From Panagrolaimus kolymaensis (Eukaryota; Nematoda; Chromadorea; Rhabditida; Panagrolaimidae), in assembly GCA_028622995.1 (NCBI GenBank), contig JAJQJQ010000002.1:5766001-5830000 (forward strand): a DNA stretch of 64,000 nucleotides, read 5' to 3'. How positions within the stretch are numbered: position 1 is the first letter of the stretch; every line of letters begins with the position of its first letter. Of this stretch, positions 13,101 to 25,394 are shown piece by piece. Both the position numbers and the translations under genes were made by a program. The notes below the pieces were generated by a model. The model searched no databases. It was not told the DNA's origin and saw only the letters and a list, made by a program, of their open reading frames with translations.

Positions 13101-14633
13101 AGCGTTTTTTATCTTCAGGTTTATCTTTGCTTGAAGATGGCTTCTTTTCAGGGTCTTTAATGGATGAGGAAGGCTTTTTCTCATCTTCTTTTAGTTTTTT
13201 ATCATCCGGTTTTTTGTCAGCTGAAGATAATGGCTTTTCAATAGATTTCTTCGGAACTTCAGGTTTTGCTTTTTCAACAGTTGATGGCTTCTTTTTAGCT
13301 TCTTCGGGTTTAGGCTTCTCTTCCTTTGTTGCTAATTTAATATCATGTTTGGGTTTGGGTTTACCCAAGTCAATCACAAAATCGGTATCAAGTTCATCTT
13401 CATCAATTTCAGGTTCATCTACTTCTTCTTCCTCCGGTTTCGGCTTTTTCACTCACCATCTTTGCTTGAAGAAGGTTTCTTTTCATCCGCTTTATCTTTA
13501 TCTTTGGATGAAATTTTCTTTTTGTCATCCGCAATTTTTTCTTTTTCAGGTTTCTTTTCATCTTTTTTGGCTGCTGAACTTGAGCTTGGCTTTTCTTTAT
13601 CCTTTAGACTCGATGGCTTTTTCTCATCTTTGACCTCTGGTTTCTTATCAGCTTTGGGTTTAGATTTGCTTAAATCAATAACAAATTCAGTATCCAATTC
13701 ATCTTCTTCAATTTCAGGATCTTCTAGTTCTTCTTCACCTTTCTTGGGAACGAGTTTCTTCGGGGGCACAGGTGGTGGCGCTTTTTTCTTTTCCTCTATT
13801 TTTGGTTTTTTATCATCCTCTTTTACTTTTGAATCTTTTGATTTTTCTGTTTTTGAACTCGACGGTTTTTCATCATCCTTTTTTGAAGCTTCTTTTTTAT
13901 CAACCACTTTCTTGGGTTCGGATATTTTCTCATCCGCTGGTTTTTTCTTTGCACTTAAATCAATAACGAATTCAGTATCCAATTCATCTTCCTCTATTTC
14001 TGGATCTTCAACTTCCATTTCTATTTTGTCCGCCTTAAATCCATTTTCTTTTTTCTCGTCTTTTTTTGGTTCGTCCTTTTTTGGTTCAAGAGGTTTGAAA
14101 GTAAATTGAGTTTCTGGTGCAACTACTTCCTCCTCGTCTTCCCATTCCTAAAAAAATATAATAAATTAATTTTAGGTTCAAACTTTGGGAGAATTTAATT
14201 TTTAAATTGTGTCTAAATTTGGCAAAATTTACAAATTAGGTTTGTTTTAATTTAATTTCAAATTTCCTTCTTACAAGAACGTTTACATTTCCTTTGATTT
14301 GAAATCTTGTTAACATTCAAACTCATTTGAAAAATAAAATATTGAAACATTTAAATTTCTTTATTTAATTTAATATTCAGTTCAAACATTATTTATGATA
14401 AACCACAAGAAATTTTAAAAGTCATAAATAATGCCAAATTTATTTTTTTAAAGTTTCATATTTTTTTCTCACTCACCTCATCTTCCCATTCTTCGTCTTC
14501 ATCATATTCATCTACCGCTGCTTCTTTAGAAAGCTTCTGTTTCATATAATTTTTATACCAATCATCCTAAAAAAACTCACGGTATGTTTTTTTAACAATA
14601 ATTTTCATTTAAATCTTTAAAAAAACGAACCAT
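10183..14633 (-). CDS. Lysine-rich repeat protein with C-terminal calponin-like (CLIK-type) repeats
   Basis: Exons run from a short start (ATG at 14633, donor GTTCGT) through 14566-14477, 14147 to about 11670, and smaller exons near 11618-11400, 11310-11180, 11130-10588 and probably 10203-10183. In order, the protein has an acidic N terminus (DEYDEDEEWEDE), a roughly 800-residue Lys/Pro/Ser/Glu-rich region with repeated acidic modules, a proline segment (WVPPPRPKWIPPPRP), then about five degenerate repeats of the calponin type. Examples are IPWEQSAAKETQAGMGAFG, LPLWEDGAKTNATQKGFGSFG and IPLANRGCIYDQSGMTPFSS. Nematode calponin-like repeat proteins (UNC-87 and CLIK proteins) bundle actin in muscle; an actin role here is inference. 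No CH domain is seen. The frame breaks near 13450 (see finding). The first and last exons are tentative. Confidence 0.7.
11800..14018 (-). repeat. Coding repeat: acidic DPEIEEDELDT-F-DL modules in Lys-rich linkers
   Basis: The acidic module (E/D)DPEI(E/D)(E/D)DELDT(E/D)F(V/I)(V/I)DL occurs near 13990, 13700, 13400 and 12590. Shorter relatives lie near 12840 (DPELVDELNKI) and 11840. Most are followed by KPKHDIK(L/Y)A(P/T)K. Between them lie stretches built from KKP, PEEKK, SSSKDKPE and KPRSKSVAKK. The spacing is irregular, so this looks like block duplication inside one gene rather than a clean tandem array. Confidence 0.8.
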
Positions 14634-15030
14634 GATACTTTCAGGGAGCTTTCAAGCGTTATTCGAAAAACATAAAAATCTTTTTTTAAGCGGGTCGATG
14701 AAAATATTGCTCTTTCAAACAAGTGCCTGCCGATGATCAACTGGCTGGCGGATAGATGGCTGCCCCCGCGATCTTCGTTCTTTCTTTTCTTTCCTCAAAG
14801 CAATCGAAGCTTTTATTTTATCTCAGCTTGCCATAGGGAAAAACATTTTTATTGATTTTTTGTTCTTTGATTTTTTTTTTTGCAAAAATTATGGGTAAAA
14901 AATGGCATCACTAATCTTGAATTTGTAATTTATATCGGTCTCAAGTTTACTATTATTTTTTGTATATTTAATTTGATGATTAAAAAGTTTTATTACAAAT
15001 AAATATTAAATACAAATATATGTAAAATCT
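14634..15030. other. Spacer upstream of the calponin-like gene and downstream of osm-1
   Basis: About 400 bases with both flanks. The minus-strand osm-1 3' UTR has a candidate AATAAA (plus TTTATT at 14988-14993). Nothing else was recognised. Confidence 0.5.
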
Positions 15031-18000
15031 TTACAAAGTCAAATTTAAATGACTTTTAGTCCATTTTCCAAGAAATTGTTGAACATCAAATATTTGATCG
15101 GTTGAATTTGTTTTGGATACGGTAACAAAAGTTTGCCAATTAACTGAATCGGCAACTTTATTATTTCCAAGTTCTTTGGGATTTCCAATTACGGGATAAC
15201 CAGAAATGACACAAATAGGATATTGTCTTCCATCAGCATCGATGCTGCTAGCTTCATAAATTCCGCGACGATCTAATGGAAGTTCTTTTGAAACTTTTCG
15301 ATCCACTGAAACTGATAAAACCCATTCTTTAACTTCTTCATGTTCATCTTCCTAAAAATGAGAAAAAAAATATGCAAAAGGGATATTAAAGTAACAAACT
15401 CCAAGAAACATTGAATTAGGTAAAGCAAATTGAGTTGGAATATCTGTGCCTTCAAAAATTGAATTATCCACTGATGAAGGGTCATTTTCTTCAATGGCAT
15501 CTACAACATCGAGATATTGATTGAGAAATACAAAAGCAAGATTTTCATATTGTTCACCAAAATTCTGAAAGTTTTAATTTTTTAAAGATTTTTATTTTTT
15601 ATTTTTTTTTTACTCTGCAAGCCATTCCAGCTTCATAAAGAACTTTATCAGGTTGAATGAGATCAATATATCGAACTAATGAGATATTTAAATGAAGTTT
15701 AATTCGTTCAACTTCTGCCGAAGTTACATGTTGCAAAGCATTAAGAAGTGCAGAGAAATGTGTAATGTATTCGTATTTCAAGAAAATCTGAAAAATTGTT
15801 TTACTTTTAGCTTCAATTAACAACTTAATATTTTTACTTCAACAATTTTTGGATCAATTTCTTCCTCAGATTTAAGAATGTTTTCATTTAAACTATTAAT
15901 CATATTTCTTAAAGCTGCGAGAATTTCATAATCGTTCTGAGGAGAATTTGAAATTTGATCAATGAGTTGTTTGTAAATATTAAAATTAGCCAAATTTGCA
16001 GAAGCTCCATATTTTTCAAAAGCTTTTACCGCTTCATGAACTCTTTCTTGAGCCATGAGTTCTGAAGCATACGCAGCCACATATTTATCCAACAACGGTG
16101 GATGCTAAAAATTTTAAATTATTTTAGTTTTACATTCATTTCTAAAGCTCTAACATTTTGTTGTTTTGCTGTTTCTAAAGCTTTATCCCAATTTCCTCTT
16201 TCAATTAAAATGTCGATGGCTGAAATAACATCAACATCAATCAAATCTCCAATGCGACCTTGATTTTTGAGGAAATCTCTATAAGCTTCATCTACAACTC
16301 CTTCAAGTTCAGGTGCAAGTTCAGCTGCAACTCGTTTGGCTTTAGCCCATTCTTTGGAAGCCAATAATGCTTGAACAGCAGCTTGAGGTCGATTTCCAAG
16401 AAGCAACAACTCTCCCGCATCTTGTCCATGTCCAAGTTCAACGAGTCTTTCACCAATTTGTTCTAACAATGTTGCCGCTTCATCACCAACCATAAATTTA
16501 GCAACTAATTCACCGGCGCGTTTATGAGCATCAGCAATAAAATCAGCGTCAGCAGTAATGGGTTCTTCAACTTTAAGAAAAGTTTCTATGGCTCTTCGAT
16601 AATCACCTTGTGATTCCCAATCTTTTGCTTGGGCCATGTAAGAAAAGGCTCCCTTTGCTCCTGATTTAAGTTGATATTCATCATATTCTTGTTGAAGTGT
16701 TGTAAGAGCATCGGGAACAAATTCACGTGCAATTCGAAGAGCATCAGGCCACATTTCTCGATCGCGATAGTATTTTACAATAAGATCAGCTTTATTTGCT
16801 CGAAGAAGGTATGATTCAACTTTTCCATGCTCTTGACCTTCCATTGCTGCTCTCGCTTGAGCAATATAAACATCAACGAGAACATCTTTGCAATGTTCCC
16901 TAAAATTATTGATTCAAATTTTTAGTTGCAAAATTTCTTACTCTGCTATTCGTTCAGCTGAATCCCAATCTTGATTATGCATAAACATGAGAACTGCTTC
17001 ACGAGCTTTATTAGCTTGTAAGTAAAATTGTTCAGCTTTAGCAAAATCTCCTGTGTCTTCAAGTTGTTCAGCGTATTTTAATTGAACATCAGGAAGTTTA
17101 TGTTTTGCTCCAAGTCGACATAATTCAAACACAAAATCAAAATCTCCTTTCTCAACTCCCAAATCGATGGCTTCATTTAAAAGGCCATGACGTTGCAAAA
17201 GTTTTACCGCTGAATCACCTCCAAGACTTTTAGCCCAAAGATATGCAATCTAAAACATGTTTTTTAATTTTTTCAATATGGCAGATATAGCTGCTTGCTT
17301 ACATGATGGGGAACGCGATCACCACCTTCAGCTTTGGCAATGCGGTAAGCATCAGCCCATAGCCCAGCTTCTTTGTACATATTGACTGCTGATTTCCAAT
17401 CGCCTGCAAGAAGAAATTGTTCTTCTGCACCTTGTAAATCTCCTTTTTCTTCAAGCTCTTCCGCTAAACGTTTATGAGTTTCCTAAAAATTAAGAATCAT
17501 GAGTCTTGAAAAAAAGAATATAGATAAATATACTTCAACTCTATCACCATGATATTTTTCAACCAATTTCATCATTTCTTCTGTTCGATTTGCTTCTTTA
17601 TACATAGCAATGGCCCTCGCGGGTTCACCAAATGAAATGTAAAGTTGTTCGGCTTCTTTAAATCGACCTGCTTGTTCAAGTTCTTCCGCTTTTTGAAGAT
17701 ACATTTCATGGGTTTGATCTGCTCCAAGAAATTCAACAGCAAGCTAAAATTCTTAAATCTATTAAAAACATGCGTCTATGATAGTAATTTACCTTATATG
17801 CATCAGCCCATCTTGCAGCTTTATTGTACTAAAAATATTTTAAAATTAAATATTGAATATTAAATTTTCTTTTTAATTCATACCATTTCCACTGCATCTT
17901 TGGCTCTTCCCGCATCAATATAATATTTTTCTGCTTGCTCATAATCGCCAGTGGTTTCAAAATGTTCTGCAATTTTACCAAAAAATTTAGCCGTCGCTTC

Positions 18001-21000
18001 TTGATCATTAATGACATTCAAAATTTGTAATGCTCGATCCCATTCTTTTGCTTTTATCGCTGCATCAGCAGCTTTAATGGAGTTTCCGGCTTCTAAAGTT
18101 CTCCGCCTTATTTATTTTATTATTAATTTGTTTTAAAAACAAACCAAGAAAATGACTAATGGCTGCTTCATATTTGCCACTTAAATGCAATTCATCACCC
18201 CATTCTTCTTCTAACAGAACGACTTCTTCTGGGAATGAAAATCTTGCAACTTGAATGGCTTTATTGAAACTTTTCCCACGTCGATAACATTCCAATGAAC
18301 GTTGAAATTGTTTAGAAGTTTCAAATAATTCTCCTGCCTAAAATTATTTTTTAAAATTCTTATCGTGGTAAAAATTAAATAATTTACCAAATCAAAAATT
18401 TCATTTTGAACGAGTGCGAGTCCAATTTTTTCAACCAAACTTTCATCGTTGTAAAGTCTTTCATTTTTGAGTATTATTTTTGCTGCATTTGCAGGTTGAT
18501 TGGATTTTAAATAAAGATCTATGGCGGCCATGGGATCGCCTTCTTTTTCTTTTATTTCTGCTGCTTTTTCTTCTTGACCTGTATCATAAAGATTGCGGTA
18601 ATATTTGGTTTTAAGACTTTCAAGTTCAGAATAATTCTAAATTATATTTTGTAAAACCAAAAAAGACTGAGCTAAACATACTGTAGCCTTGGCGAGTTCA
18701 ATAGCTTCCTCCCATTTATGAAGTTTTTGATACATTTCAATTACTTCTTGGACCGAATTTTGTTCAAGATAAATTCGTTCGGCTTCTTTAAAGTTTTTCC
18801 TCATCAATGCAAGTCGAGCTCGAACTTTATAATGTTGTGTTCCATCTCCACCAATTTGTTTCGCTGCTGCTTCAGCTATTTGAATTGTTTCTTCAACAAA
18901 TCTTAAAAAAGAATTGAATTTTTTCATTGGCAAAAAAAATTTGAAGCTTACTTAACGCGTGAAATATCTTTTAATCCTGCAAAAGCTCTTTGAGCAATGA
19001 GAAGATTGCCTTGTTCCAATGAAACTTCAGCCAATTGCTTCCACATGGAACTAACTTCAACTCTATCTTTTTCAGATTCTTCCAGAAAAACTACTGCACG
19101 AGCTAAATCTAAACCTTCTATGGCTGTACCAAATTCAATCATGGCTGAATCGAGTTCATATGCCACCTTAGCATTCGATTCCTGCAATTTATTTTTTAGA
19201 CAACCTTGTCAACATAAAAATTTTATATTTTACCTGGACAATGACTTCAGTTCGATTATTATCTCTCAAAACAGCATCAACATCGCCTTGAATGGGAATT
19301 TGTGTCACTTGATCAGGATGATCAGTATTATACCAAACACAAAGTTGATCACCACTTTGGGCCACAACCACATCGCTTTTAGGAACCCATTGAACGTAAG
19401 AACAAAAATTAATCATATTTGAAGTTTTTTCTGTATCCACATCAAACAAAAATAAACTACTTCGAACGTCTCGAAACAGAAGCTTGCTTCCCGTTTCATT
19501 TAGCTCCAACCAGTCAACAACATTTCCATGATTAATTTGGCACAACGTATTTCCAGTTGTGAGATCAACAATGGCAACTGTATGAACGTCTAACATGTAT
19601 GCAACTCTTCGAAGATCTCCACCTCCACGAGTTGATCGTTCATTAAGTCGAGCGCTAATTAAATGAGGTGAAAGTCGTTCGGTTCGAATCCAACCAGCAA
19701 TTTCATTTCTACCATATTCAATAAAACTTATTTCTCCTGCATTTATAATCATACAAACATTTTCATTATCAAGATAAAATTTTTCATTGCCACCAGATTC
19801 CCATGGAATTTCAGAACTCTAAAATTCAAAGAATTGCTTCACTAAAATATCCATTGAAGGCAAACCTTTTCTGTTTCTCTATCAACCATGATTAAAGTGC
19901 TTGCAGTGTAAGCAATAACATATCTACTGGTTCTTCCCATAACTCGAATATCAGTGATTGAAAGTCCTTTTTCCGACTTAACCACACATCGAGCATCTGA
20001 ATTAATATCTCTCACTACAACTTGCGAGGGAGAAACGAAAGTAGTTTCAAATTGGTTTTTAATTAATGCTCGTTTCAATGCACAATCAATGGAAATAACC
20101 AAGCCACTAAGATTCCCCTAAAATTAAATAACGCCGTATTTTCATAAAATGAAAGAAAAAATGTTGTTTACACAAAATACTGTGGATCCGTCAGGTTTCC
20201 ATGCAAGCGCAGTTACAACATACAAATTCTTTATAGTCATGATTTGGCCTTCATCCCAAGCACCTCGTCGCTGACTCCATGACATTAATTTGAGTCTATC
20301 AAAACTTCCAAAAATTGCATTATAACCAGAAGGATCGATGATGGCGCAATTGAAGCTTCTCTCTTTTGGATCTCTGCCACAATCAAATTCTTGCAAAATT
20401 CTTCCTTGCTCTGAATATGATACAATTCTTTTATCTGCTCCTGCAGCAAGAATCCCAAAATTACTCAATAATAAACAATATGGTGGAGTTGTATGGATGC
20501 ATATTTTAGCTTGAGTTCGAGTTTCAAATGAAAATAAAATTATTGCTGAATCTTCATGTCCACTAACAAAGGATCGGCGATTTGGACTTTGAGCAAGTGA
20601 AACAACACCCGCATCAGTTTTATAAATCGTCGAACATTTATTTGAATGAACTGAAGCATAACGAACTTTTCCATCAGTGAGACCAATGATGAGGCGATTT
20701 TCTTCCGGCCAAATTAAAGATGTCACAGGTGCGGATTGAATAAATTTATTACAAATTACTTTCTTTTCATCCCTATTAAAAAAGTGTTAAGAGGTGATGT
20801 TAATAAATTAAAGAAAAAAGCTCACCAAGTTTCACCAAGTCGATAAACAAAAACAATATTATCCGTTTGTCCTATGGCAAGCTTGGTTGAATCGGGTGAA
20901 AATGCAAGGCTAGTCACAATATAGCTTTTCTTTCCATACTAAATCAACTACATAAGTTATTTAATTTGAACAATTTAAAGTTTACCTTTGAATCCACAGG

Positions 21001-21217
21001 TTTTGTTGCAAATTTATCTCTTTTTTGAAGCTTTTCATCAAAAAGCACAACATTCAAATCCGCAGTGGCAAGTGCAATCTTTCGATTATTTGGTGCAACC
21101 GTGATGGCACGAACCTTTGCAATTCCATCCTAAAAGTTTATTCATTTCATGCTGTAAATAAATACATTTATAACTTACAAGTGAATCTAACAATGTACCA
21201 AGAAATTTTAGTTTCAT
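15031..21217 (-). CDS. osm-1: Intraflagellar transport protein IFT172 (OSM-1)
   Basis: A gene of about twenty exons, running from ATG at 21217 ([13 protein letters not shown]) to the stop at 15031, coding for roughly 1,700 residues, the usual IFT172 size. The N-terminal third is WD40-like propellers ([34 protein letters not shown]). The rest is an alpha-solenoid of TPR-type helices rich in AxxxY, WxxA and A-(E/D)-x-Y patterns ([39 protein letters not shown]). IFT172 is a peripheral subunit of IFT complex B, needed to assemble cilia on nematode sensory neurons. Introns are mostly near 50 bases. I saw no break in the frame. An X-box lies upstream, as expected for a ciliary gene. Confidence 0.95.
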
Positions 21218-21304
21218 TTTTTTACCAAAAAATCTTTTAATAAACTAAATCCTTTTGCTCGCATTTTAGCTTGTTTTATTTTATCGGGAAAGCTTTCAGC
21301 TGCT

Positions 21305-21318
21305 ATAACCATGGTAAC
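21305..21318. promoter_or_regulatory. X-box (RFX/DAF-19 site) upstream of osm-1
   Basis: ATAACCATGGTAAC sits 88 bases upstream of the osm-1 ATG. The half-site ATGGTAAC fits the RYYNYY-AT-RRNRAC consensus fully, and the other half departs at one position. X-boxes within about 250 bases upstream of IFT genes are the known means by which RFX factor DAF-19 switches on ciliary genes in nematodes. Match and spacing are seen; use is inferred. Confidence 0.8.
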
Positions 21319-21580
21319 CATAAACATAATCTTGAAAACATTTTAAACACAAAATTTTATCATCAAAATTTCAAATTCAGTAGTGATTTTAATTGTTTAT
21401 TTTTTTCACTCTTTTGCCTTTTTACCACATTTCATGCATTTAAATTAGCCAAAGTTGTTTAACACATATATTTTCGTTTTATAAAAGTTAAATAATTCAA
21501 AAGCTTTTAATTTGTCAAATTAATAAATATGGTGAGATGCATTGACTCATTATAAAAACAAAATCCAGAGAATTAAATTG

Positions 21581-22317
21581 TCAAATAGAAAATCCAAACG
21601 TATTATCTTTCAATTTATATGTTTTCGAAAAATAATGCAAAAAAAAATTCAATAAAAAGAATATCATAACCATCACATAAAATCCGCCTTCGGGAGAGTT
21701 GATAACTAAAAATAACAAAATAAAGATAGAAAAAATAATCCAAAATAGTAAAACACTTGAAACAGCAATCTTGTAAGATTTAAATCTCAAATCCTGAGTT
21801 ATTTGGCTCATAAATTGTGAATAAGCATCATTGGTTAATCAATGCAACATTAGCAACAACAAGATCTCGTTTAAATGTATCATAAACAGGTGGAACAATC
21901 CAAGCCATATGTTCATGGATTGAATAAATGCTTGCAACAGTTTTAGCATTTTTTTAAAGGGATGAGTTGTACATAAATAAAACATGGAATGAAAAAAGAA
22001 ACAATCTCAAACCTTTAGTTTAATCTGCAACAATGGTGCTTGCTGTTTTACTGCTCTCTGCTAAACCATTTCTTTAATTTCTTTTTGACTTCCAATTTCA
22101 ACAACGCCATTAGTTGATGCTGTCAGTTTTGCTTTACGTGCAGGCATTGTGGCTTTTCCTCATCCAATGGAAGGGCATTCAAATCACTTAAAACTCACCC
22201 ATTTCCATCATCTTTTACACATTTACTTTATTACAAACTACCATCATCATTGCCTCCTCGCTTATGCTTTTCCAACTCCTTATCAAAACTAACCCATTCT
22301 TCCTTTTGTGATCCCAT
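21581..22317 (-). pseudogene. Broken gene encoding a small protein with C-terminal membrane helices
   Basis: Protein-like segments follow one another on minus, but in shifted frames. They are MGSQKEEWVSFDKELEKHK from ATG 22317, then LNALPLDEEKP, MPARKAKLTASTNGVVEIGS, LAESSKTASTIVAD, then AKTVASIYSIHEHMAWIVPP and VYDTFKRDLVVANVAL. Last comes an open frame NDAYSQFMSQITQDLRFKSY with two hydrophobic stretches ending at 21581. At least three frame changes and two in-frame stops separate them, and few of the joins have credible GT/AG introns. Composition is coding-like, unlike the flanks. I do not recognise the family. It could instead be a poorly sequenced or unusually spliced live gene; the last 76 codons alone might still be translated. 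Confidence 0.5.
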
Positions 22318-22566
22318 CGTCGCTTAATATCAAATCTGTTATCATCCAAATGTTAGTGGTAATGTCACAAAAAATAATACACAAAATTGATCAACACCAA
22401 TTCATTGTTATCACTCAAACTTTATTCAACACATAAAAATTTTATCCGACAAACAAAACAAAAGTGCATAATAAATAGTGAAACAAGATTGTTAATAACA
22501 ATAAGAATAAGGAGTTTGATTGATGAGACCATTAGCGCAAGTGTCGAAGAAATAAATAAGCACGAG

Positions 22567-23391
22567 TTAACCAAAGATGTTAGTATGACCATAATCACGA
22601 AGACATTTTCTTCCACGAGGTGTTTCATCATCAACCTTTTTACGAGGTGAAGCAGCTTGGGTATTGTGAATTAAACCTCCAACAACATCAGCATGATGAA
22701 CTTGATTGTTCTAAAATTAGCAAAGTGGTAAAAATGGAAAAAGAAAGACATGACTTACTTGACCGGCATTCTTTTTTCCAGTTCGACTTCTTGCGGAGAA
22801 CATTCCATCTTCATTTTGATCAATTTCAGAAGTTTTGTCATCATAAAATTGTTGAAAAACAACATAATTCGTCATTTGCCAAACAGGATTTTCAAGGTTG
22901 TAATACTTCTTCAAGAAGCTTAATAAAGCTTCATTGGGTTTATCAAAAGCAACTTTGGTTACTTGAACACCTTCAGCTTCCAACATCTTTTCGAACAATT
23001 GATGACCAATTTCATGTTTTTGAGCTGAATCATGAACATAGAAATCAAGAACACAAGTAGGCTCAGCAATGAATTGTTTATCATCCAAATCACGTAAATA
23101 TAACTTCTTTTTAGCGATTTTCAAGAATCCAATGATTTTTGAAAATGGAGAGCCTTCAGTCTTTTCCCAATAAATATACAAAATTTGTCCATCTTCTGAT
23201 TCAAGGAAGCGATCATAAGAGGTCATCGGTCGTCGAAGATTTTGTGCTTCAGCTGAAAGAGATCCCATTTTGTCGATGGCTTTACATAATGCAGGATATT
23301 TGTGAGGCAAAAATCGGCCTAAACGTGTTTGATCCATACGTTCAATAGGTGAATCATTGAAAATAGTTGAAAGATCAGTTGGTACTTCCAT
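22567..23391 (-). CDS. Alpha-tubulin N-acetyltransferase (MEC-17/ATAT family)
   Basis: Two exons, 23391-22759 and 22710-22567, give about 260 residues, the usual nematode length. The enzyme acetylates Lys40 of alpha-tubulin inside microtubules, notably in touch neurons and cilia. Features seen: the start MEVPTDLSTIF as in nematode relatives, CVLDFYVHDS, the acetyl-CoA loop region SAQKHEIGHQLF, the catalytic Asp in AFDKP, and KKYYNLENPVWQMTNYVVF. The C-terminal CLRDYGHTNIFG resembles the conserved end of nematode ATAT proteins. The acetyl-CoA loop normally reads Q-R-x-G-x-G; here it is Q-K-H-E-I-G, so the first Gly is Glu (see finding). MEC-17 and ATAT-2 cannot be told apart by eye. Confidence 0.9.
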
Positions 23392-23396
23392 TTTTT

Positions 23397-23398
23397 CT
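23397..23398 (-). promoter_or_regulatory. Splice or trans-splice acceptor just before the tubulin acetyltransferase ATG
   Basis: Minus strand reads TTTGTTTTTCAG, then five A, then ATG. A strong acceptor this close to the start, with no upstream coding exon, is typical of spliced-leader addition in nematodes. An intron in the 5' UTR is the alternative. Confidence 0.5.
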
Positions 23399-24176
23399 GA
23401 AAAACAAAAATAAATTTATTATTAGAAAAATGGTGAAAGCAAAAAAGTGGAAAGAAGAGAAACTCGAAAAAGAAAGAAGTGAAGCGAAAAAGAAAAAGCG
23501 GCGCGAAGAATGAAAAATTATGAAAATGAAATCCTCTTCCTGAAGAGAGAGGACTCCTCGGACGTCCTTTTTTAGTTCTCGTCGAATCGATTGTTGGAAT
23601 GGAAGAAGAAGAAGAAGCGGAGAAATTTTGGTTTGTTATTTTTTTCCATAAAATGAAATAACCAAAAAAGGGAGAGAAAAAATTCCATAAAAGCAAATGG
23701 AAAAGGAAATAGAAAAGGGATTTAATTGTTAGCAAAAATAAATAAATAAGCAATGTTGGTGGATGAAAAGATTTAAAGTTGACAGAAGAATGTCAAAATA
23801 TTTTACGAAAGTTTTGATATGAAAAAACAAACAGCGACCCGAATTATTCGTTTCATCACAGCATTGCGCAATTTTCTAACAAAAAATGTGAAAAATACAG
23901 CAAAATTTTTTTTGACATACTCTTTTCTTTTATGTGTTTTTTGTGTTGAAAAAAAAACATCAAAACAATGACTTGGCCCCACATGCTTTTAATCGTCGCA
24001 GAAGCAATTTTGTTTCAAAAATTAACCACAAAAAATGTGATTAAAATTTTATCTTTATTCTTACATATCACATTACAAGTAAAAACCAAACAATTTATTC
24101 ACGCGTATTACACATTATTACAGTAATTCAAATCTAATTAGTCTAACAATACCATGATTCACAAAGCTTCCTTAGT
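23399..24176. other. Spacer between tubulin acetyltransferase and PTGES2 genes
   Basis: About 780 bases. A purine-rich block (GAAAAAGAAGAAG type) near 23440-23630 is followed by AT-rich sequence. No gene or repeat family recognised. Confidence 0.5.
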
Positions 24177-25392
<1,216 letters not shown>

Positions 25393-25394
25393 CT
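25393..25394 (-). promoter_or_regulatory. Acceptor abutting the pges-2 start codon
   Basis: Minus strand reads TTTTATTTTTCAG immediately followed by the ATG. If a spliced leader joins here, the leader would be the whole 5' UTR. A 5' UTR intron would fit equally. Confidence 0.5.

Noticed and set aside
11735..13633. A 632-codon Ser/Phe/Leu-rich open frame on plus
   Set aside because: It is exactly antisense to the Lys/Glu/Ser repeat coding region; the repeat's codon use keeps the opposite strand open. No family features.
19680..19692. GGTTCGAATCC, resembling a tRNA B box
   Set aside because: It lies inside an osm-1 coding exon and no tRNA cloverleaf or A box can be built around it.
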